This document shows, one piece after another, positions 51,756-58,809 of a DNA stretch of 64,000 nt (position 1 is its first letter; each line of letters opens with the position of its first letter). The stretch comes from Streptomyces sp. ISL-36. GTDB taxonomy: Bacteria > Actinomycetota > Actinomycetes > Streptomycetales > Streptomycetaceae. The notes beneath the pieces were generated by a model, which worked only from the letters and a program-made list of their open reading frames with translations, did no database searches and was not told the origin of the DNA. The position numbers and the translations under genes are program-made. The stretch covers positions 100,433 to 164,432 of the forward strand of contig NZ_JAGGOS010000068.1 in NCBI RefSeq assembly GCF_018614205.1. Reading direction: 5' to 3'.

Positions 51756-51830
51756 GGGAGCTCCTTCGGATCATCAGAGGGGGACAGGGGACGGGGACGG
51801 GGGTGACGGGGGAGGGGCGCCGTGCGGGGG
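51756..51830. other. G-rich intergenic spacer
   Basis: On the plus strand the segment around 51777-51816 has at least six runs of four or more G, which could form a quadruplex in single-stranded DNA. The mRNA of both flanking genes would instead be C-rich there. Confidence 0.5.
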
Positions 51831-53309
51831 TCAGCCGGTCGAGGCGACACCCGCGGCACCGCCCGACCCGCCGGGGAGCGCGTTCCCCTCGGTCGCCGTG
51901 GCCGCCGTGTCGAACCCGTCGAGGACCCGTCGGGCCTCGGAGGCGTCGGGGGAGGGGTCGGTCTCCGATGCGTCGAGGGACGGCCCGGCGTCCGGCGCGG
52001 GACGGCAGGCCATCAGGCACACGGCGCTGACGGCCGCCATGCCGGCGAAGGCGAGTGCGACGGGAACCCAGGAGTTCCCGAAGGAGGAGTACAGCCAGGT
52101 CGTCGCCGCGGGGGCCAGGGTGCCGAGCAGGCCGGCGGTCTGGAAACTCATGGACAGGCCCGTGTAGCGGACGCGGGGCGCGAACCATCCCGAGGCGAGG
52201 GTGCCGAGAGAGGCGTACGCGATCGTGCTGGCGAGCATGGGCAGGCACATGGCGAGCCACAGGCCGGTGACCGAGCGGGTGTCGGCGAGCCAGAACATCG
52301 GGAAGGCCGCGACCAGGTGCAGCAGGACACCGATGAGCGTGACCCGGCGCAGGCCGTAGCGGTCGGCGAACAGCGCGCTGAGCGGGGTGCACACGATCAC
52401 GACGACCGAGGCGGCGGTGCCGGCCCCCGCGGCCTGGGCGTCGCTGAAGCCCAGCTCCGTGACGGCGTAGCTCGACATGAAGGTGACGACGATGTAGTAG
52501 CCGCCGACGGTGATGAGGAACGCTCCCGTCGCCAGCAGCCAGGTCTTCCAGGCGTGCCGCAGCACGCTGATCACGGGGGCGGTCTCCTTGCCCCGGCCTG
52601 CCGGGCCCGCGGACTCCTCGGCTCGCCGGGCGGCCTCGAACTCGGGCGACTCGTCCATCGAGCGGCGGATGACCAGACCGACGACGACGAGCACCGCGGA
52701 CAGCAGGAACGGGACGCGCCAGGCCCAGGTCGCCAGCGCGTCGTGCCCGAGCAGCGCGATCAGGGCGAAGACGCCGGTCGACATGAAGTAGCCGACGCCG
52801 TCGCCGACCTGCGGGAAAGAGCCGAAGAACGCCTTGCGGCGCGGCGGCGCGTGCTCGACCGCGAACAGGACGGCCCCGCCCCACTCGCCTCCCACGGCCA
52901 GTGACTGGATCATCCGGATCAGCACGAGGAGCAGAGGCGCGAGGACGCCGACCTGGCTGTACGTGGGGAGCAGACCGATGCACACGGTGGCGGCGCCCAT
53001 CAGCGTCATCGACCAGATGAGCGCCTTCTTGCGGCCGTGCCGGTCGCCGATGTGGCCGAAGAGGATGGCGCCCAGCGGGCGGCCGAGGGCCCCGACGAAC
53101 AGGGTCGCGAAGGACATCACGGTGCCGAGGGCCCGGTTCATCTCGGGGAAGAAGAGCTCGGGAAACACGAGTGCGGCGGCGGTGGCGTAGATGCCGAAGT
53201 CGTACCACTCGACGCTCGTGCCGATCATCGAGGCGGTGGCGATCTTCCAGGGCCCTGAGCGGCGTGGCGCCCCGGCGGCGGGGGCTGCGGTGCCCGTGGA
53301 CTGGCTCAT
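51831..53309 (-). CDS. MHS-family MFS transporter
   Basis: 492 residues with twelve membrane spans. The metabolite-proton-symporter signs are ASMIGTSVEWYDFGIYATAAA at the first span, FGHIGDRHGRKKAL (motif A) and QSLAVGGEWGGAVL. The C-terminal 45 residues are an Asp/Ser-rich cytoplasmic tail. Family members import organic acids, betaines or shikimate-like compounds. It sits between the amidohydrolase and the divergent GntR gene; a 19-bp palindrome (53336-53354) lies just before its start. The ligand is probably the amide or amine handled by its neighbours. Confidence 0.93.
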   Translation of the reverse strand: MSQSTGTAAPAAGAPRRSGPWKIATASMIGTSVEWYDFGIYATAAALVFPELFFPEMNRALGTVMSFATLFVGALGRPLGAILFGHIGDRHGRKKALIWSMTLMGAATVCIGLLPTYSQVGVLAPLLLVLIRMIQSLAVGGEWGGAVLFAVEHAPPRRKAFFGSFPQVGDGVGYFMSTGVFALIALLGHDALATWAWRVPFLLSAVLVVVGLVIRRSMDESPEFEAARRAEESAGPAGRGKETAPVISVLRHAWKTWLLATGAFLITVGGYYIVVTFMSSYAVTELGFSDAQAAGAGTAASVVVIVCTPLSALFADRYGLRRVTLIGVLLHLVAAFPMFWLADTRSVTGLWLAMCLPMLASTIAYASLGTLASGWFAPRVRYTGLSMSFQTAGLLGTLAPAATTWLYSSFGNSWVPVALAFAGMAAVSAVCLMACRPAPDAGPSLDASETDPSPDASEARRVLDGFDTAATATEGNALPGGSGGAAGVASTG

Positions 53310-53335
53310 GCGTGGCTCCTTGGGGGAACATCGAT

Positions 53336-53354
53336 TGGGTTCCGTGTGGACCCA
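53336..53354. promoter_or_regulatory. Putative GntR operator 1 (MHS transporter side)
   Basis: TGGGTTC-CGTGT-GGACCCA, 19 bp. It shares the arm pattern TGGRTYC-N5-RGAYCCA with three other sites in this region. Confidence 0.65.
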
Positions 53355-53398
53355 AAAACGATGGGGCGACGCTAGGGCTGCCTCGATGGGCTGTCAAT

Positions 53399-53417
53399 AG
53401 GGTTCGACTCGATCCCA
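53399..53417. promoter_or_regulatory. Putative GntR operator 2 (gntR side)
   Basis: AGGGTTC-GACTC-GATCCCA, 19 bp, about 50 bases upstream of the gntR start; the weakest match of the four sites. Confidence 0.55.
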
Positions 53418-53467
53418 ATAGGCTGGGCCGGACGGAGCGGAACGGAATCCGAGGCGAGGGGCAGGCC

Positions 53468-54265
53468 ATGGGCGGGACGAGCGCGAACCGGAACGACGAC
53501 GCGGGCAAGCGGAGCGCCGAGACGGCGAACGGCGCCGCGGCCAGGCAGGCGCCGTCGCACGCCGTCGTGGCCGAGGCTCTGCGCCAGCGGATCGCCCTCG
53601 GCGGATTCGGCCCAGGGGACAGGCTGCCGACCGAGCGGGAACTCGCGACGGTCTTCGGAGTCGGCCGCAACACGGTGCGCCAAGCCGTACGGGAACTCGC
53701 CGACGAGGGCCTCGTCGTCACGACCCTGGGCCGCTCCGGCGGCACCCGGGTCGCCCCGGCGCCCGCGGGCGGCCGCGGCGGCCGGGCGGCGATCGCCGCC
53801 GGTATCCGCGCCTCGCTGCGCGACTACATGGAGTACCGCCAGGCCATCGAGCCGTTCGCGGCCCGCCTCGCCGCCGAGCGGGGCGGAGCGGCGGCCCGGC
53901 GCAGGCTCGTCGAGATGCTGGACGCGAAGGTCGCCGATCTCGGGGAGTACCACCGCGTGGACACCCGCTTCCATCTCGGCGTCGCCGAGGCCGGCGGCAA
54001 CGAGGTGCTCGCGGGGGCCGTCACGCGGGCGCGCACCGAGATGTTCGTGGCCGGCAACGCGCTCTGGCTGGGTTCCGACTGGACGCCGGTCTATCCGACC
54101 GACCGGGACTTCGGGGGCGCGTTCCGCGAAGAGCACGAGGCGATCGCCCTGGCGGTCCTGTCGGGTGACGGCGACACCGCCGAGCGCCGGATGCGTGAGC
54201 ACCTCCAGGAGTCGCACCGCCAGTTCCTGGTCCTCCTGGATCAGTTCGCCTCGACGTCCGGCTGA
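53468..54265 (+). CDS. GntR-family (FadR/FCD) transcriptional regulator
   Basis: 265 residues; ATG 53468 has GAGGGGC upstream. A 35-residue Ala/Asn-rich tail precedes the winged helix (VVAEALRQRIALGGFGPGDR, LPTERELATVFGVGRNTVRQAVREL, about 33-95). The C-terminal FCD domain has EYRQAIEPFAARLAAERG, VDTRFHLGVAEAGGNEVLAG and REEHEAIALAVLSGDGDTAERRMREHL, with the Asp/His pattern that usually binds a metal and an organic acid. It lies between the divergent MHS/amidohydrolase operon and the PLP decarboxylase. Four similar 19-bp palindromes mark the likely regulon. Confidence 0.93.
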   Translation: MGGTSANRNDDAGKRSAETANGAAARQAPSHAVVAEALRQRIALGGFGPGDRLPTERELATVFGVGRNTVRQAVRELADEGLVVTTLGRSGGTRVAPAPAGGRGGRAAIAAGIRASLRDYMEYRQAIEPFAARLAAERGGAAARRRLVEMLDAKVADLGEYHRVDTRFHLGVAEAGGNEVLAGAVTRARTEMFVAGNALWLGSDWTPVYPTDRDFGGAFREEHEAIALAVLSGDGDTAERRMREHLQESHRQFLVLLDQFASTSG

Positions 54266-54300
54266 CTCCTCTCGCCGCGCCCTGCGGCGGCGCGACCCGG

Positions 54301-54330
54301 TTGACGAGCGCTCGGGCGGACGCCTAAGGT
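54301..54330 (+). promoter_or_regulatory. Predicted promoter of the PLP decarboxylase
   Basis: TTGACG (54301-54306), 18-base spacer, TAAGGT (54325-54330). The start point would fall at about 54337, inside GntR operator 3. Confidence 0.5.
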
Positions 54331-54336
54331 CCGAAT

Positions 54337-54355
54337 TGGGTCCGCTTCAGATCCA
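54337..54355. promoter_or_regulatory. Putative GntR operator 3 (decarboxylase)
   Basis: TGGGTCC-GCTTC-AGATCCA, 19 bp, at the predicted transcription start. Confidence 0.65.
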
Positions 54356-54383
54356 TTAATCGCTCGTTCCGACAGGAGCCTCC

Positions 54384-55760
54384 GTGCACGCTTACGACGA
54401 GGACCTCACCCAGCAGGTCATGGGCCATCTCCTTGACCGGCTCCGCCTCGACCCTCCGCCGCTGGGCCGGCTCGGCGAGCACGAAGAGCTCGCCCTGGCG
54501 CTGAAGGACGCCATCGGCACGCGGCCGCGCCGCCCGGCGGACGTGCTGCGGACCTACACGGACGCCATGGAGCCGACCGTCGTGTCCTGCGATCACCCCG
54601 CCTTCCTCGCGTTCATTCCCGGCGCGCCGACCAAAGCCGCCGCGCTCTTCGACATGGTCGTCTCGGCCTCCTCGCTCCACGGCGTGTCCTGGCTGGAGGC
54701 CTCGGGCGCCGTCGCCGCCGAGAACCAGGTGCTGCGCCTCTTCGCCCACCTGGCCGGCATGCCGCAGAGCGCGGGAGGATGCTTCGTCAGCGGCGGTTCG
54801 GCCGGCAACCTCTCCGCACTGGTCGTGGCCCGGGACACCGGCAGGCGCCGGCTCGGCCTGGCGGCGACGGCCCCGGTGAGGATCGCGGTCAGCGACCAGG
54901 TCCATTCCTCCGTCGGCAACACCCTCCGGATCATCGGCGTCGAGCCGCTCGTCGTCCCGACCGCGGACCACCGGCTCACCGGCGCGGCCCTCGCCGCGGC
55001 GCTCGACACGGCGTCGTCCGACGGCGGCGCGCCCGTCGTGGCCGTCGTCGCCACCGCCGGCACCACCAACGCCGGCATCATCGACGACCTCTCCGGCGTC
55101 GCGGAGCAGACCCGGGCCCGCGATCTGTGGCTGCACATCGACGCCGCCTACGGCGGCGCGGCCCTGTTCGTACCGGAACTCCGCGAGCGCCTGCGCGGCA
55201 TCGAGCACGCGGACTCGCTCGTCGTCGACCCGCACAAGTGGATGTTCGCGCCGTTCGACTGCGGGGCGCTCCTCTACCGGGAACCGCGCCTCGCCCGTGC
55301 CGTACACACCCAGGACGCGTCCTATCTCGACGCGATCCACGGCGCGGACGGCGCGGACCACGACGCGGACTGGAACCCCAGCGACTACGCCTACCACCTG
55401 ACCCGGCGGCCGCGCGGCCTGCCCCTGTGGTTCTCGCTCGCCGTCCACGGCACCGACGCCTACCGGGACGCCGTGGCCCGCGGCGCCGAGATCGCCCAGC
55501 ACACCGCCCGGCTCGTCGAGGCGACCGAGGGCCTCGAACTGCTCCGCGAGCCCGAGCTGACGGTCGTCCTGATCCGGCGCGCCGGCTGGCGACCGGAGGA
55601 CTACTACGCCTGGTCCAAGCGCCTCCTCGCCTCCGGGCTCGCGTTCGTCACGCCCAGCGTCTGGGAGGGTGAGACCGTCGCGCGTCTGGCCTTCCTCCAC
55701 CCGGGCATCACCGAGGAGACGGTCGAATCGATCGTCGACTCGCTCGTCCGCGAGGTCTGA
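54384..55760 (+). CDS. PLP-dependent amino-acid decarboxylase (group II type)
   Basis: 458 residues, GTG start after CAGGAG. The AAT-I fold decarboxylase signs are CDHPAFLAFIPGAP, FVSGGSAGNLSALVVARD (PLP phosphate site), SDQVHSSVGNTLRIIGVE (ring-stacking His), LHIDAAYGGAALF (Asp to pyridine N) and VDPHKWMFAPFDCGALL with the Schiff-base Lys285. Relatives include aromatic-L-amino-acid and 2,4-diaminobutyrate decarboxylases. The loop after the Lys differs from classical DOPA decarboxylases, so the amino acid cannot be named. Its promoter has a GntR operator. Confidence 0.92.
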   Translation: MHAYDEDLTQQVMGHLLDRLRLDPPPLGRLGEHEELALALKDAIGTRPRRPADVLRTYTDAMEPTVVSCDHPAFLAFIPGAPTKAAALFDMVVSASSLHGVSWLEASGAVAAENQVLRLFAHLAGMPQSAGGCFVSGGSAGNLSALVVARDTGRRRLGLAATAPVRIAVSDQVHSSVGNTLRIIGVEPLVVPTADHRLTGAALAAALDTASSDGGAPVVAVVATAGTTNAGIIDDLSGVAEQTRARDLWLHIDAAYGGAALFVPELRERLRGIEHADSLVVDPHKWMFAPFDCGALLYREPRLARAVHTQDASYLDAIHGADGADHDADWNPSDYAYHLTRRPRGLPLWFSLAVHGTDAYRDAVARGAEIAQHTARLVEATEGLELLREPELTVVLIRRAGWRPEDYYAWSKRLLASGLAFVTPSVWEGETVARLAFLHPGITEETVESIVDSLVREV

Positions 55761-55928
55761 CGGACCTGTGTCCGCGCTCACGGCGAAGGTGTGCGCACGC
55801 GTGATGCCCTCGGCCAAGGCACCTCGACCGAGGACGTCACGCGTGCGGCCCGGGCGGTCCGCCAGGTCCGGCCGTCCGCCAGGTCCGCCGTCCGGCCGTC
55901 CGGAGGCCTCCGGCGGAGCCCGCCGGGT
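55761..55928. other. Convergent intergenic region with short repeats
   Basis: 168 bases between convergent genes. GTCCGCCAGGTCCG occurs twice (near 55858 and 55875), and CCGGAGGCCTCCGG (55900-55913) is a perfect palindrome that could end transcription. Confidence 0.5.
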
Positions 55929-56726
55929 TCAGCTCGCGGGCGGGGTGAGCACCACGAAGTCCGCGTTCCACGGGTCGATGCAGACGGCCAGTCGGCCGAC
56001 GCCCTCCGCGTCCTCCGGTCCCATCTGCACGCTGCCGCCGTTCTCGGTGACCTTGGCGACTGCGGCGTCGCAGTCGGTGACGTTGAACACCGGGTGCCAG
56101 TACGGGCGTCCGCTCGTCAGGGCGAGGTCCTCCTTGGAGAGCTCCATGAGGCCGCCGTGCATGCGGTCCTCGGGAAGCCCGGAGGGGGTGATGAGGGAGT
56201 ACGTGCCCCCGCCGCCTGGCAGCTCCATGTCACTGAACTGCCAGCCGAAGACGCCGCCGTAGAACTCTTTCGCGCCCGCGGCGTCGGTCGTGAACAGCTC
56301 GGTCCAGGACAGCGAGCCCGGCTGGTCCACCAGCTCGACGCCGTTGTTCGTGCCCGGCTGCCAGACGGCGAACTGACCTCCCAGCGGGTCGCTGTACTGC
56401 GCCATGCGGCCCCACTCGTCGAGGTCCCTCGGGGCCACCCGCACCGTGCCGCCGGCGCGCTCGACGGCCTGGGTCGTGGCGTCCGCGTCGTTGACGCAGT
56501 AATAGATCATCCAGGCCGAACGGGCGCCCTGCTCGGTGAGCTTGCCGAGGCCGGCGACGATCTTGCCGTCCTTGCGGAACATGCCGCCTTCCATGTCCCC
56601 ACCCCCGCCCATGGACTCGTAGTCCCATCCGAGCACCGTGCCGTAGAAGGTCGCGGCGGCAGGGACATCGGGGGCGCCGAGGTCGAGCCAACAGGGTGAA
56701 CCGGGGGCGAAGTCCGTGGTGATCAC
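55929..56726 (-). CDS. Two-domain VOC (glyoxalase-like) protein
   Basis: 265 residues (GTG 56726) with two tandem VOC domains, each with the beta-alpha-beta-beta-beta pattern. Domain 1 has GSPCWLDLGAPDVPAAATFYGTVLGW and DPLGGQFAVWQPG. Domain 2 has LSWTELFTTDAAGAKEFYGGVFGW and DPWNADFVVLTPP. Metal-ligand candidates (Glu, His) are not complete, so it may be a ligand-binding or resistance protein and not a true glyoxalase. Operator 4 of the GntR set lies 19 bases before its start, which links it to the decarboxylase module. Confidence 0.88.
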   Translation of the reverse strand: MITTDFAPGSPCWLDLGAPDVPAAATFYGTVLGWDYESMGGGGDMEGGMFRKDGKIVAGLGKLTEQGARSAWMIYYCVNDADATTQAVERAGGTVRVAPRDLDEWGRMAQYSDPLGGQFAVWQPGTNNGVELVDQPGSLSWTELFTTDAAGAKEFYGGVFGWQFSDMELPGGGGTYSLITPSGLPEDRMHGGLMELSKEDLALTSGRPYWHPVFNVTDCDAAVAKVTENGGSVQMGPEDAEGVGRLAVCIDPWNADFVVLTPPAS

Positions 56727-56744
56727 GGTGATGATTCCCTTCCG

Positions 56745-56763
56745 TGGATCCTATGTGGACCCA
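56745..56763. promoter_or_regulatory. Putative GntR operator 4 (VOC gene)
   Basis: TGGATCC-TATGT-GGACCCA, 19 bp, upstream of the minus-strand VOC gene. Confidence 0.65.
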
Positions 56764-56883
56764 GCGTGACACCAGGCACTGACATTCGCCCGTCGACCGC
56801 TGATCGACGGCCTCGGTGGTCGGGGTGCCCCCGGAGTGGGACGCTGAAAGCGGGACCTGTGCCGACGAGCTCGGGAGGACCGA

Positions 56884-58362
56884 ATGGGTCGCGACGTCCC
56901 GGCGCTGGTCTTCACGCGTGACGACCGTCGCCAGTTCCGGAACAGGTTGCACACGTGTCTCGAAGTGTTCGCCCGGATGCTGCGGGAGTCGCGGTTCGAC
57001 TTCGAGCGCCCGCAGGTCGGACTGGAGATCGAACTGAACCTCGTGGACGGCGCCGCCGAACCTGCCATGCGCAGCACGGACGTCCTGGAGGCGATCGCGG
57101 ACCCCTCCTGGGCGAGCGAGCTGGGCCGGTTCAATCTGGAGATCAACATCGCGCCGCGGCAGCTCACCTCCGGCGGCCCCGACTCCTGGGAGCAGGAGAT
57201 CCGGGACGCCCTCAACCACGCCGAGGAGAAGGCCGCCGCGATCGGCGCCCATCTGGTCATAATCGGGATTCTGCCGACGCTGGAGCTGAAGGACGTGGGT
57301 CTGGCATCGCTGTCCGACAATCCGCGCTACCACCTGCTGAACGAGCAGATCTTCTCCGCACGGGGCGAGGACCTGTTGATCTCGGTCGAGGGGGTGGAGA
57401 GGCTGCGCACCTACGCGGACACGATCACGCCGGAGGCGGCGTGCACCAGCACCCAGTTCCACCTGCAGGTCTCACCGGACGAGTTCGCCGACCACTGGAA
57501 CGCAGCGCAGGCCATAGCCGGGGTGCAGGTGGCGTTGGCCGCCAACTCCCCGTTCCTGTTCGGCAAGGAGTTGTGGCGCGAGACGCGTATTCCGCTCTTC
57601 GAGCAGGCCACCGACACCCGGCCGCACGAGATCAAGGTGCAAGGAGTGCGGCCCCGGGTGTGGTTCGGCGAGCGGTGGATCACCACCGTCTTCGACCTCT
57701 TCGAGGAGAACGCGCGGTACTTCCCGGCCCTGCTGCCGCTGTGCGACGACGAAGACCCGCAGGAGACGCTCGAACGCGGCGGGACCCCTGGACTGGCCGA
57801 GCTCACCCTGCACAATGGGACGATCTACCGCTGGAACCGCCCCGTCTATGCCGTTGTCGACGGCGTACCGCACCTGCGGGTGGAGAACCGGGTGCTGCCC
57901 GCGGGTCCCACGGTGGCGGACGTACTGTCGAACGGCGCCTTCTACTACGGCCTGGTCCGCGCCTTGGTCGAGGAGGACCGGCCCGTCTGGTCACGGATGT
58001 CGTTCTCGGCCGCGGAGGACAATCTGCACGCCGCGGCCCGGCACGGAATCGACGCGCAGCTGTACTGGCCCGGAATGGGTGAGGTTCCGGCGACCGAGCT
58101 GGTGCTGCGGCGCCTGCTGCCGCTTGCGCACCGCGGGCTGGAGCGGATGGGCATGGACGCGGCCTGGCGGGAGCCGCTGCTGGGCATCATCGAGCAGCGG
58201 TGCGTCAACGGCCGTAACGGCGCGGTGTGGCAGTCGGAGATGTTCCACCACCTCCACGACATCGCCCACATGGACCGGCACCAGGCGCTGAGGAGGATGA
58301 CCCACCAGTACATCGACTTCATGCACTTGAACGCTCCGGCGCACACCTGGCCGGTCGACTGA
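56884..58362 (+). CDS. GCS2-family glutamate-cysteine ligase-like carboxylate-amine ligase
   Basis: 492 residues. The GCS2 core is seen in PQVGLEIELNLVDG (Glu pair for ATP-Mg), LGRFNLEINIAPRQL, ACTSTQFHLQVSPDEF, ANSPFLFGKELWRETRIPLFEQ and NGTIYRWNRPVY. The C-terminus HRQHALRRM-type segment ends with the polar HMDRHQALRRMTHQYID. Relatives make gamma-glutamyl peptides, but in actinobacteria, which use mycothiol, many have other carboxylate-amine substrates. The gene stands alone, followed by a small membrane-protein gene. Confidence 0.9.
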   Translation: MGRDVPALVFTRDDRRQFRNRLHTCLEVFARMLRESRFDFERPQVGLEIELNLVDGAAEPAMRSTDVLEAIADPSWASELGRFNLEINIAPRQLTSGGPDSWEQEIRDALNHAEEKAAAIGAHLVIIGILPTLELKDVGLASLSDNPRYHLLNEQIFSARGEDLLISVEGVERLRTYADTITPEAACTSTQFHLQVSPDEFADHWNAAQAIAGVQVALAANSPFLFGKELWRETRIPLFEQATDTRPHEIKVQGVRPRVWFGERWITTVFDLFEENARYFPALLPLCDDEDPQETLERGGTPGLAELTLHNGTIYRWNRPVYAVVDGVPHLRVENRVLPAGPTVADVLSNGAFYYGLVRALVEEDRPVWSRMSFSAAEDNLHAAARHGIDAQLYWPGMGEVPATELVLRRLLPLAHRGLERMGMDAAWREPLLGIIEQRCVNGRNGAVWQSEMFHHLHDIAHMDRHQALRRMTHQYIDFMHLNAPAHTWPVD

Positions 58363-58387
58363 CCCCACCCGCATGTCAGGGGGCACC

Positions 58388-58765
58388 ATGACGGATCCCG
58401 TCCATGTCGCGCGGTTCCACGGCTGGTTCCACCTGGTGACCGGCGCCTGGCCGCTCGTCCACCGGCGCAGCTTCGAACAGATCACCGGCCCCAAGGTGGA
58501 CGTGTGGCTGCTACAGACGGTCTCCGGGCTGCTCGTCACCATCGGCTGGACGCAGATCCGAGCCGCCGAGGCCGGAGTCGCACCCGCCCGTGGCCTTGCC
58601 CGACAGCTCGGCACACTGACCGCTTCCACTCTGCTCGCGATCGACGTCGTCTATGCGACGCGTCGCAGAATCCGGCCGGTGTACTTCCTCGACGCGGCGT
58701 TCCAGGTCCTGTGGCTGACCGCCTGGTACCGGAGCGGGAAACCCGAGAACCCGGACAAGGCCTGA
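58388..58765 (+). CDS. Small membrane protein of unknown function
   Basis: 125 residues from ATG 58388, preceded by CAGGGGGC (an in-frame ATG at 58373 is possible). Hydrophobic segments are VWLLQTVSGLLVTIGWTQIR, LGTLTASTLLAIDVVYATRR and VYFLDAAFQVLWLTAWYRSG. It has a conserved-looking FHGWFHLVTGAWPLVHRRSFE start. It begins 25 bases after the GCS2 gene and probably shares its transcript. Confidence 0.8.
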   Translation: MTDPVHVARFHGWFHLVTGAWPLVHRRSFEQITGPKVDVWLLQTVSGLLVTIGWTQIRAAEAGVAPARGLARQLGTLTASTLLAIDVVYATRRRIRPVYFLDAAFQVLWLTAWYRSGKPENPDKA

Positions 58766-58770
58766 GGGCT

Positions 58771-58803
58771 GTCCCGGCCGGCCGGTGAGCGGCCGACCGG
58801 GAC
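58771..58803. terminator. Bidirectional terminator hairpin
   Basis: A 14-bp stem with one mismatch (58771-58784 with 58790-58803) and a 5-base loop GTGAG lies between the convergent small membrane protein and katG genes. Confidence 0.82.
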
Positions 58804-58809
58804 GCGGGC

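Noticed and set aside
49294..53745. 1483-codon minus-strand frame across the SnoaL, amidohydrolase and MFS genes
   Set aside because: The composition is almost all Arg/Pro/Ala; the real proteins lie in other frames with full domain patterns.
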